Made by a program: the position numbers and the translations under genes
Notes under the pieces: model-generated
Database searches by the model: none
What the model saw: the letters and a program-made list of their open reading frames with translations, nothing else
Told to the model about the DNA's origin: nothing
Shown: positions 5,733 through 12,903 of the stretch, piece by piece
How the letters are laid out: each line of letters opens with the position of its first letter
Numbering within the stretch: the first letter of the stretch is position 1
DNA from: an uncultured Bacillota bacterium
Lineage (GTDB): Bacteria; Bacillota; Clostridia; Christensenellales; UBA1242
Assembly: GCA_949282835.1 (NCBI GenBank)
Contig: CASDQU010000093.1
Span: forward strand, 1 to 12,903
DNA length: 12,903 nucleotides
Direction: 5' to 3'

Positions 5733-7799
5733 TTAGTCTTTTATAATTTGCAAATCTTTTAAAAAGACTGAAGGTCTATTATCAGTGATAAAAAAGAGTT
5801 TATGAAGTGCGCGGGTAGAGGATACATACAGTATATTTTTATCGATAGTGTTAGAATAATTTGTAAATGTCGCATTAGGTACAATGACGGCATCAAATTC
5901 AATTCCTTTTGCTGTTGCGCATGTGGTGATAAGTATTCTATTATTGTAGTCTTGAGGTTCTTTGATTATCTTACAATCAACATAAGCTTTTAATTTGCTA
6001 TAAAGCGCCTTCGCTTCACTATTGCATTTGCAAATTATTGCAATATGTTCATAGTCTGCACATTTTGAAGATATTATATTGGCAATAGTCTTCTCTTGAG
6101 TGGCAGTTTGATAGATGCATGGATCTTCTCCCGTTCTATTTACATATTCAATATTTTCAATTCCAATCATTTTATTTGAAAACTGTGCTATTTGTTTAGT
6201 TGAACGATATGTTTTGTTTAATTCAATAAGTTTACAGCCTAGGAAATCTGCGGTGATTTGCAAATAGTCATCAGACACATTTTTTTCTATGCTTTGATTG
6301 ACATCTCCAACAACAATACAAGGGCAAGACCAAAGTTTTTTGAAAATATAGATATCAACAGGGGTGAAATCTTGCATTTCATCTATAATAAGATATTTGG
6401 CCGAGAAATCATGTTCAAAGCCATATAGAAAATATTTGATGGCAAGATATGTTCCTTTATCCATATATTTAATAGTTGTGCTTTTATATGATTTTAAATT
6501 TTCACGAGCCATAAAAATTTGATGAATTTTTTCTACATCTCTAATAGGCAGAAAAGAATATAAAATCTTTTTAAATCTCTCCTTTAACCCTGCGTTTTGT
6601 TGTTTGTTATAATGGCGCTCTTCTGTGAATACCATTGCATATTGCCATGCAATTTTGTTTATTCGCTCATATAAATCAAGCCCTTTAAAGGTTTTGAAGA
6701 AAAGCTCTTTTGTTTGACTAGCAGGAAAATCTATTGTCTCCTTATTCCCTTCATCATCTTCTTTCACTACATAACTCAAATCGACAGGCGAAAATGTCTC
6801 CAGAAATGGTCCTTTTAAAAATCTTAAAAGACTATCTAAATATTCATAAGATGATTTATATGAAATTTCATTGAGATCTTCTTGCTTTGGATTTGTGGCT
6901 ATCTCATCAAGCATATCTTCTCTTGTTTGTATCGGCCTTTCTAATTCTGACCTAGCTATTTGTGCAAAAGTTGTTTCAACAAGGTTATCTTCTCCAAGCT
7001 GAGGAAGGACATCAGAAATATAACTTGAAAAGATATTGTTAGGGGAAATAATTAAGATATCACTACTTTTAATTTGATTTCGATATTTATATAATAAAAA
7101 TGCCGCTCGGTGCAGGGCAATAGAAGTTTTTCCGCTACCTGCAATACCTTGTACAAGAATATTATCATTGATATCACATCTTACTATAGCATTTTGTTCT
7201 TTTTGAATAGATGATACGATTTGCTTCATTTTTGTTGTTACATTGTGAGATAATATATCTTGTAGTATTTCGTCATTAATGGTAAGATCGGTATCAAAAT
7301 ATGATAAAAGTTGACCGTTTTCAATTTTATATTGTCTTTTTAATGTGATTTCTCCGCGATATTGTTTTTTGTCAATGGTAAAAGAGGCTGGCCCTAGATT
7401 GAAATCATAATACATCGAACAAATAGGCGCTCTCCAGTCGGCTACATATACCTTGTTATTGTCAATAATATTTCCAAGCCCAATATAAACCTTTTGAGAA
7501 GTTTTTTTATTTTGTGGCAAAAAATCTATTCTTGCAAAATATGGAGTGGCTTTTTGATTGTGTAGCCGCTTATTTTCCTTTTCAATAAGATTTTCAATCG
7601 ATTGCAAATCTGCTATGTGGCTATATGCACCAGATAAGTCGCCGCCACGGCTATAATCAGAAAAATTTTCAGAGATTTCCCTTTTTTTATTTTCATATTC
7701 TTCTCTAGCTTTATTTAGTTTTTTGTTATTTTCTTCTATTTTTTTGTTTAAAATTTTTAATGTTTTGTGCAAATATTCTTTTTCTGATAGCTGTGCCAT
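5733..7799 (-). CDS. helD: UvrD/Rep-family helicase, HelD-type RNA polymerase recycling factor
   Basis: HelD proteins are UvrD-like ATPases that pry stalled RNA polymerase off DNA and nucleic acid; some actinobacterial versions give rifamycin resistance. 688 residues, somewhat shorter than B. subtilis HelD. Order: a long charged N-terminal coiled coil (about 1-82, the part that enters the polymerase channel in characterised HelD proteins); PYFARIDF (86-93) and ADWRAPICSMYYD (120-132), typical of the family; Walker A GIAGSGKT (218-225); motif II LIIDEMQDF (470-478); GDVNQSI (498-504); NKTYRSTKQI (528-537); CATAKGIEFDAVIV (627-640); SSTRALHKLFF (660-670) with the motif VI arginine. The ATG has GGAGG with a 5-nt gap, starting a few bases after the U-tract of an upstream cloverleaf terminator. 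No promoter is visible between gyrA and this gene, which suggests readthrough control. No clear terminator follows. Confidence 0.85.
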   Translation of the reverse strand: MAQLSEKEYLHKTLKILNKKIEENNKKLNKAREEYENKKREISENFSDYSRGGDLSGAYSHIADLQSIENLIEKENKRLHNQKATPYFARIDFLPQNKKTSQKVYIGLGNIIDNNKVYVADWRAPICSMYYDFNLGPASFTIDKKQYRGEITLKRQYKIENGQLLSYFDTDLTINDEILQDILSHNVTTKMKQIVSSIQKEQNAIVRCDINDNILVQGIAGSGKTSIALHRAAFLLYKYRNQIKSSDILIISPNNIFSSYISDVLPQLGEDNLVETTFAQIARSELERPIQTREDMLDEIATNPKQEDLNEISYKSSYEYLDSLLRFLKGPFLETFSPVDLSYVVKEDDEGNKETIDFPASQTKELFFKTFKGLDLYERINKIAWQYAMVFTEERHYNKQQNAGLKERFKKILYSFLPIRDVEKIHQIFMARENLKSYKSTTIKYMDKGTYLAIKYFLYGFEHDFSAKYLIIDEMQDFTPVDIYIFKKLWSCPCIVVGDVNQSIEKNVSDDYLQITADFLGCKLIELNKTYRSTKQIAQFSNKMIGIENIEYVNRTGEDPCIYQTATQEKTIANIISSKCADYEHIAIICKCNSEAKALYSKLKAYVDCKIIKEPQDYNNRILITTCATAKGIEFDAVIVPNATFTNYSNTIDKNILYVSSTRALHKLFFITDNRPSVFLKDLQIIKD

Positions 7800-7813
7800 A
7801 TTTCCCTCCCTCT

Positions 7814-7904
7814 AAAAAAAGCTGTGAAGTAGCCACTTAAAAGTGGCTTATCAAAACGAAATCGTTTTGATAATTTTTAACCCAGTTAAAAATTACTTCA
7901 CAGC
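7814..7904 (-). terminator. Cloverleaf terminator / attenuator between gyrA and helD
   Basis: Bases 7821-7904 fold into a four-way junction with almost no unpaired bases. The closing stem is 11 perfect bp (7821-7831 with 7894-7904, GCTGTGAAGTA/TACTTCACAGC). Inside are three abutting hairpins: 7832-7838/7841-7847 (GCCACTT arm), 7849-7858/7863-7872 (10 bp, TATCAAAACG arm) and 7873-7881/7885-7893 (9 bp, three-base loop). On the minus strand the closing stem is followed directly by seven U residues (complement of 7814-7820), the layout of an intrinsic terminator in the transcription direction. The U-tract runs into the helD ribosome binding site (GGGAGGG). Terminator action is likely; regulation is inference. 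Confidence 0.75.
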
Positions 7905-7918
7905 CTTAAGCTTTAAAA

Positions 7919-10513
7919 TTATTCGTCATCATTTTCATTGCTAGGTAAACTTGGCTCGACATTTGATAACTGGTTTTGATTGTCAAGGATATCATTTTTA
8001 ACATCATTTGTCAAGTTATTTACGCCTTGCTGCTCATTATCCTCATAATTAACCTCATTTTCCTCTTTTTTAACAAGAGCAACACCTACTATTTTATTGT
8101 CAGATTTGAGGCGCATAACTTTAACACCTTGGCTTACTCTTGAAAGAGCGCTAATTTGATTGATAGGAGTTCGTATAATCACTCCATTGTCTGCAATTAG
8201 CAAGATATCTTCATCTTCAAAAGATTGCTTTAATGCTGCTAAAAGTCCAGTTTTGCCGTTAAATATGCCAGCTTTGACACCTTTACCGCCACGAGATTGC
8301 AAGCGATATTCTTCAACATTTGAGCGTTTTCCATAACCATTTTCACTGATAGTTATAATTTGAGAATTTTCTTTGACGATAGCCATGTCGACTATAAAAT
8401 CATCTTCTTTTAGCTTTAAGCTCCGTACTCCTTGACTATCTCTGCCCATATTTCTAACATCTTTTTCATTAAAGCGTATGCATTTGCCATTATGAGAGGC
8501 AATCAAAATATCATCTTTACCTGTTGAAACTTCAACGCCAATAAGTTCATCGCCTTCAAGCAGCCTAATAGCAATCTTTCCAACCTTTCTAATAGAAGCA
8601 AACTCTTCAAGTTGTGTTTTCTTGATTAGTCCATTTCTTGTTGCCATTATGAGATTACCAAGGGCATTTTCTTTACGCGGTATAATAGTTGTTACTTTTT
8701 CGCCTTCACTTAACATCAAAAGGTTGATAACGGCTCGTCCTTTTGCAGTTCTTTGAGCTTCTGGCACTTCATATGCTTTAATGCAGTATACTTTACCTTT
8801 GTTTGTAAAGAAGAGCAGGTCATCATGTGTATTAGTAACAAACATAATTTTCACAAAATCTTCTTCTTTTGTTTTGTGAGCGGTTACTCCAACACCACCT
8901 CTATTTTGAGATTTATATTCGCTAGTAGACATACGCTTGATATAGCCTTGATTAGTCATAGAAATAACTACATCTTCTTTTTCTATGAGGTCAGCGATAT
9001 CAATGCCGCCACCATCAAGACTAATTTCTGTTTTGCGTTCATCGCCATATTGATTTTTAATATCTTCAAAATTATCTCTAAGTATTTGCAGTACGCGCTC
9101 TGGTCTAGCCAAAATGTCTTGCAAATCTGCAATAGTCATTTCTAGTTCGCGAAGTTCTTCATTGAGTTTTTCTACTTCAAGAGAGGTAAGTCTTGATAAT
9201 TTCATTTCAAGGATAGCATTAGCTTGAATTTCATCAAGTTCAAAATTTTGAGTAAGTTTGATAGAAGCGTCTTGTTTGTCCTGTGAAGATTTGATTATCT
9301 TAATAACCTCGTCAATATTTGCAAGAGCGATTACAAGTCCTTTAACAATATGTTCTCGCTCAAGAGCTTTATTGAGGTCAAATTGAGTTTTTCTTGTCAA
9401 AACTATTTTTTGATGTTCAAGATAATAGAACAGCATTTCTTTTAAGTTTAAAATGCGTGGCTGACCATCAACTAGGGCGAGAAAAATTATTCCACTGCCT
9501 TTTTGAAGCTGAGTTTGCTTATATAGAGAATTTAATACCACTTGAGCATTAAAGTCTTTTTTAATATCAATTACTATTCTCATGCCTCGACGGTCTGATT
9601 CTTCTTTTATGTCGCTTATACCTTCAAGTTTTTTATTTTTGACAAGTTCGGCTATTTGCACAATAAGCTGGGCTTTATTAACTTGGTAAGGCAGTTCGGT
9701 AACAATAATACGGCTTCTACCCGTGCTAGTTTCTTCAATCTCTGCCTTTCCACGAACAACAATGCCTCCTCGGCCAGTTTTATAGGCATGCTTTACTGCT
9801 GCTCGCCCCATGATAATACCTCCAGTAGGGTAGTCAGGAGCTGGAACATATTTGATAAGTTCGTCAATTTCAATATCAGGGTTATCGATAAGAGCCTGAA
9901 GGGCATTTAACACTTCGGTTAGATTATGAGGAGGAATATTTGTCGCCATACCAACAGCGATACCGTCAGCACCATTTATTAGAAGGTTAGGGATTTTAGA
10001 AGGCAGTACACTTGGCTGCTGCAGGGTATTATCAAAGTTAGGATAAAAATCGACAGTGTCTTTATCGATATCTTCAAGCATAAGACCTGCAATTTTTGAT
10101 AAACGCGCTTCGGTATAACGCATAGCGGCAGGAGGGTCACCATCGACTGAGCCAAAGTTGCCTTGTCCGTCTACCAAAGGGTATCTAATTGAGAAGTCTT
10201 GAGCAAGCCTAACCATTGCGTCATAAACAGAGCTATCACCATGAGGGTGATATTTACCCATGACATCGCCCACAATTCTAGCACATTTTTTAGTTGGCTT
10301 GTCATAAAAGTTGTTCATTTCACCCATAGCATATAAAATACGCCTATGCACAGGTTTAAGTCCATCTCGCACATCAGGAATAGCACGCGAAACATTGACA
10401 GCCATAGCATAAGAAATAAAAGATTTCTTAAGGTTGTCAACGGTGTCCACTTTTTCAATTTTGGTATCTTTAAATATTTCCTCTAAAGACTTTTTGCTTT
10501 CATGCTTGTCCAT
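7919..10513 (-). CDS. gyrA: DNA gyrase subunit A
   Basis: Breakage-reunion subunit of gyrase, which introduces negative supercoils with GyrB. 864 residues. Catalytic Tyr133 lies in AAMRYTEARLSK (129-140). The quinolone region HPHGDSSVYD (89-98) keeps the sensitive-type Ser94 and Asp98 (E. coli S83 and D87). Tower and coiled-coil region run to about 500, then a six-bladed beta-pinwheel C-terminal domain. The GyrA box, canonically QRRGGKG or QKRGGRG, is QNRGGVG at 536-542, losing basic residues at positions 2 and 6; a second motif QSRGGKG is at 739-745. The end (about 815-864) is an Asn/Asp/Glu-rich acidic tail. The start is 2 nt after the stop of the MazG-like gene, and its AGGAG site lies inside that gene's last codons, so the two are translationally adjacent. 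Adjacent gyrB supports gyrase over topoisomerase IV. Confidence 0.96.
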   Translation of the reverse strand: MDKHESKKSLEEIFKDTKIEKVDTVDNLKKSFISYAMAVNVSRAIPDVRDGLKPVHRRILYAMGEMNNFYDKPTKKCARIVGDVMGKYHPHGDSSVYDAMVRLAQDFSIRYPLVDGQGNFGSVDGDPPAAMRYTEARLSKIAGLMLEDIDKDTVDFYPNFDNTLQQPSVLPSKIPNLLINGADGIAVGMATNIPPHNLTEVLNALQALIDNPDIEIDELIKYVPAPDYPTGGIIMGRAAVKHAYKTGRGGIVVRGKAEIEETSTGRSRIIVTELPYQVNKAQLIVQIAELVKNKKLEGISDIKEESDRRGMRIVIDIKKDFNAQVVLNSLYKQTQLQKGSGIIFLALVDGQPRILNLKEMLFYYLEHQKIVLTRKTQFDLNKALEREHIVKGLVIALANIDEVIKIIKSSQDKQDASIKLTQNFELDEIQANAILEMKLSRLTSLEVEKLNEELRELEMTIADLQDILARPERVLQILRDNFEDIKNQYGDERKTEISLDGGGIDIADLIEKEDVVISMTNQGYIKRMSTSEYKSQNRGGVGVTAHKTKEEDFVKIMFVTNTHDDLLFFTNKGKVYCIKAYEVPEAQRTAKGRAVINLLMLSEGEKVTTIIPRKENALGNLIMATRNGLIKKTQLEEFASIRKVGKIAIRLLEGDELIGVEVSTGKDDILIASHNGKCIRFNEKDVRNMGRDSQGVRSLKLKEDDFIVDMAIVKENSQIITISENGYGKRSNVEEYRLQSRGGKGVKAGIFNGKTGLLAALKQSFEDEDILLIADNGVIIRTPINQISALSRVSQGVKVMRLKSDNKIVGVALVKKEENEVNYEDNEQQGVNNLTNDVKNDILDNQNQLSNVEPSLPSNENDDE

Positions 10514-10515
10514 AA

Positions 10516-10857
10516 TTATCTCCTACCATTCAAATTCTTAATATCTTCTTCAACGCGTTTGCGTCCTCTTGTAATTTTGTAGTCCATCATCTTTTTAACA
10601 TCATCTTCACCAAAAATATTCATAATTTGGCTTGCACAAATAAGCACATCAGCTGTTTCTTCTATAATATTTTGTCGTATTTTATCGAGCCTTTCATCAT
10701 TTTGCTTGCTTTTTTCATATTTAGAATAGCGCATAAATTTGCAAAGCTCTTTGGTAAGTTCGCTCATTTCTTCAATACATAATCGGTATTCGCTTTCTTC
10801 GCCCCAAACCTTTCTAAACATTTCAAAAGTTTCTATAAAATATTCTTTACTAAGCAT
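10516..10857 (-). CDS. MazG-like nucleoside triphosphate pyrophosphohydrolase
   Basis: 113 residues, all-helical. The MazG signature is present: EEMSE (29-33) and ETAD (67-70) supply the acidic residues that bind Mg2+ in EExxE...ExxD, although the 33-residue gap is slightly longer than in the classical motif. Such enzymes hydrolyse (d)NTPs to monophosphates and remove damaged or non-canonical nucleotides. A basic C-terminal stretch (RGRKRVEEDIKNLNGRR) follows. The start ATG has AAAGGAG 5 nt upstream. It lies 57 bp after gyrB and ends 2 bp before gyrA, so it is embedded in the gyrase unit. No specific substrate can be inferred. Confidence 0.8.
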   Translation of the reverse strand: MLSKEYFIETFEMFRKVWGEESEYRLCIEEMSELTKELCKFMRYSKYEKSKQNDERLDKIRQNIIEETADVLICASQIMNIFGEDDVKKMMDYKITRGRKRVEEDIKNLNGRR

Positions 10858-10914
10858 AATTTCTCCTTTGCCTATTAGCTAATGGAATAACTTCCTTATT
10901 ATTAGATTTTTAAA

Positions 10915-12867
10915 TTATATATCTAGGTCAGTTACAAGAGTTGCATTTTCTTCAATAAATTTGCGTCTTAAGTCACTGTCTTCGCCCATTAGGTCATTGA
11001 AATACTTTTCTGCTTCGATTGCGTCTTCCATAGTAAGCTGAATTAAAATTCGGCGTTCAGGGTCCATAGTTGTTTCCCAAAGCTGATCGGCGTCCATTTC
11101 ACCCAGACCTTTATAGCGTTGTTGCGTACAACCTTTACGACCGTTAGCCTGATACCAATCTTCAAGCTCTTGGTCGGAGTAAAAATAATATTCTTCTTTA
11201 TTTTTAGTAACTTTATAAAGTGGAGGTTTAGCAGCATAGACATGGCCATGTTCAATAAGCGGTCTCATATATCTAAAGAAGAAAGTAAGAAGAAGTATTC
11301 GAATATGTGCGCCATCAACATCGGCATCGGTCATACAAATGATTTTATCATATCGAAGTTTATCTTCGTTAAATTCGCTTCCAATACCGCAGCCAAAAGC
11401 GGTAATCATAGATTTTATTTCATTATTTTCAAGTATTTTATTAAGGCGTGCTTTTTCTACATTGAGAATTTTACCTCTAAGTGGCAAAATCGCCTGAAAA
11501 CGCCTATCTCTGCCAGTTTTAGCAGTGCCGCCCGCAGAATCTCCTTCTACTATATAAATTTCGCAAAATCTGCGGTCTTTTTCGCTGCAGTCTGCAAGCT
11601 TGCCAGGCAGGGTGGTATTTTCAAGCACGCTTTTACGCCTAGTAAGTTCGCGTGCATTTCTTGCGGCATCTCTAGCGCGCTGAGCGGTGATACTTTTCAT
11701 AATAAGATTGCGAGCTTCATTTGGATGTTGTTCTAAATAGTCGCCAAATTCGTCCACCATCGCCTTATATACGATATTTCTCATTTCGCTATTGCCAAGC
11801 TTAGTCTTTGTCTGTCCTTCAAATTGAGGATTTTTAAGTTTGACAGATATAACAGCAGTGATACCTTCACGGCAGTCTTCGCCAGAGAGTTTTTCGTTAT
11901 CTTTAATAATCTTGTTTTTAAGTGCATAGTCATTTATCACTTTGGTAAGACCAGACTTGAAGCCGTCAAGGTGAGTTCCGCCTTCTTCTGTGTTAATGTT
12001 GTTGGCATATGCGTTAATAATTTCGCTGTAGCCCTCATTAAATTGAAAACAAACTTCTACTTCATTTTCGACATCGCCGCCATTTGAACGATTGAATTTA
12101 TTGAAATATACAGGAGCAGAAAGTAAAGTTTCACGATTTTTATTAAGATAGTCTACAAATTCGACAATTCCGCCTTTAAATTCAAAGACTTCTTTTCGCT
12201 CTTGCCCTTCGCGTTTGTCTTCAAGAGAGATAACAAGCCCTTTATTTAAGAAGGCAATTTCACGAAATCTGTTTTTCATGGTGTCAAAATTAAAGTTGCA
12301 AGTTTCAAATATCTCATCGTCAGGCAGGAAGGTAATAGTTGTACCCCGCCTATCAGTTGCTCCAACAATTTCAAGAGGAGTGATGGCTACGCCACGAGAA
12401 AATTCAATTTTGTAGTGTTGGTTATTTTGATAGACATCAGCGCGCATATACTTCGAGAGTGCATTTACACAAGATACGCCCACGCCATGCAAACCGCCAG
12501 AAATTTTATAGCCTTCTCCACCAAATTTTCCACCAGCATGAAGTTTTGTTAAAACAACTTCCACGGCGCTCTTGCCTTCTTTTGGAATTATACCTGTAGG
12601 AATACCACGGCCATTGTCGATAACAGAACAAGAGCCATCAAAATTTATAATGACTTCTATTTTGGTACAATATCCAGCTAAAGCTTCATCAATGGAGTTG
12701 TCAACAACTTCAGTTACTAGATGATGAAGACCATGCTCATCAGTAGAACCAATGTACATTCCAGGTCTTTTACGGACAGGCTCAAGCCCTTCAAGCACTT
12801 GTATATCTGTTTCATCATATTTCACACTTTTACCAATTTCAATATCGTCTTGTTTAATCTCTTCCAT
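10915..12867 (-). CDS. gyrB: DNA gyrase subunit B
   Basis: ATPase subunit of gyrase. 650 residues, near the usual Firmicutes length. GHKL ATPase: EVVDNSIDEA (53-62), DNGRGIP (84-90), GGLHGVGVS (124-132). Transducer region includes QTKTKLGNSEMRNIV (352-366), gyrase-like and unlike the ParE form. TOPRIM: EGDSAGG (441-447), PLRGKILNVEKA (462-473), DADVDG (514-519). The C-terminus ends FIEENATLVTDLDI as in other GyrB proteins. The start ATG has AGGAG with a 5-nt gap. Upstream is a run of TATAAT-like sequence at the window edge, so a promoter may lie there. It heads the gyrB-mazG-gyrA unit. Confidence 0.98.
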   Translation of the reverse strand: MEEIKQDDIEIGKSVKYDETDIQVLEGLEPVRKRPGMYIGSTDEHGLHHLVTEVVDNSIDEALAGYCTKIEVIINFDGSCSVIDNGRGIPTGIIPKEGKSAVEVVLTKLHAGGKFGGEGYKISGGLHGVGVSCVNALSKYMRADVYQNNQHYKIEFSRGVAITPLEIVGATDRRGTTITFLPDDEIFETCNFNFDTMKNRFREIAFLNKGLVISLEDKREGQERKEVFEFKGGIVEFVDYLNKNRETLLSAPVYFNKFNRSNGGDVENEVEVCFQFNEGYSEIINAYANNINTEEGGTHLDGFKSGLTKVINDYALKNKIIKDNEKLSGEDCREGITAVISVKLKNPQFEGQTKTKLGNSEMRNIVYKAMVDEFGDYLEQHPNEARNLIMKSITAQRARDAARNARELTRRKSVLENTTLPGKLADCSEKDRRFCEIYIVEGDSAGGTAKTGRDRRFQAILPLRGKILNVEKARLNKILENNEIKSMITAFGCGIGSEFNEDKLRYDKIICMTDADVDGAHIRILLLTFFFRYMRPLIEHGHVYAAKPPLYKVTKNKEEYYFYSDQELEDWYQANGRKGCTQQRYKGLGEMDADQLWETTMDPERRILIQLTMEDAIEAEKYFNDLMGEDSDLRRKFIEENATLVTDLDI

Positions 12868-12886
12868 AATAGCTCCTAAAACATAT

Positions 12887-12901
12887 ATTATATATATTAT
12901 A
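12887..12901 (-). promoter_or_regulatory. Possible -10 region of the gyrB promoter
   Basis: On the minus strand two overlapping-register TATAAT hexamers occur (12901-12896 and 12892-12887), 20-30 nt before the gyrB ATG. The -35 would be outside the window, so this is only a suggestion; the stretch is simple AT alternation and matches may be chance. Confidence 0.3.
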
Positions 12902-12903
12902 TA

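Noticed and set aside
8753..9145. A 130-codon open frame on the plus strand
   Set aside because: Antisense to the gyrA C-terminal domain, with no domain resemblance; a shadow frame.
10214..10255. Quinolone-resistance substitutions in GyrA
   Set aside because: The key Ser94 and Asp98 (E. coli S83 and D87) are intact; Ser95 where E. coli has Ala84 is not evidence of resistance.
11119..11736. A 205-codon open frame on the plus strand
   Set aside because: It is antisense to the conserved TOPRIM part of gyrB, resembles no known protein and has unnatural composition (Phe, Ile, Ser and Lys rich). It is a shadow of gyrB.
7919..12867. Topoisomerase IV (parC/parE) instead of gyrase
   Set aside because: GyrB has gyrase-like QTKTKLGNSE and PLRGKILNVEKA, and GyrA has a recognisable, though degenerate, GyrA box and a full pinwheel.

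Overview
The window comes from a low-GC bacterium, most likely a Clostridia-type Firmicute. The reasons are strong AGGAG-type ribosome binding sites, AT-rich spacers, intrinsic terminators, a gyrB/gyrA block with Firmicutes-like sequences, a HelD-type helicase, and a relative of clostridial 2,4-diaminopentanoate dehydrogenase. A genus cannot be named from what is visible. Every convincing gene lies on the minus strand, so transcription runs from high to low coordinates.

In transcription order, the right half (12903 to 7800) holds gyrB, a small MazG-like nucleotide pyrophosphohydrolase and gyrA as one tight unit. It ends in an unusual 84-nt cloverleaf followed by seven U residues (7814-7904), which looks like a terminator. 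Immediately behind that U-tract, with no visible promoter, starts a helD-type UvrD-family helicase (5733-7799). helD may therefore be expressed only by readthrough of the cloverleaf.

A 587-bp non-coding gap (5146-5732) follows. It carries two exact copies of a 20-bp module with a perfect DnaA box (TTATCCACA) and a second degenerate box, further degenerate boxes, AT-rich flanks, one strong sigma-A-type promoter, and a palindrome over a second promoter. It looks like a replication origin segment or a DnaA-binding regulatory locus, but there is no dnaA next to it, and it sits between genes that all point the same way.

The left half holds hisS (with its own terminator), uvrC (its own promoter, possibly a leaderless message), an oxidoreductase of the diaminopentanoate dehydrogenase / dihydrodipicolinate reductase type (own promoter, UP-like T-rich upstream region), and tmk, whose C-terminal end is cut by the window edge.

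Most of the genes serve DNA topology, repair, nucleotide supply and RNA polymerase maintenance: gyrase (gyrA, gyrB), UvrC, thymidylate kinase, MazG-like NTP clean-up and HelD. No tRNA or rRNA genes, CRISPR arrays, transposases or phage genes were seen. The unusual material is in the spacers: the cloverleaf attenuator candidate, the DnaA-box gap, and the TATACT promoters of uvrC and the dehydrogenase.
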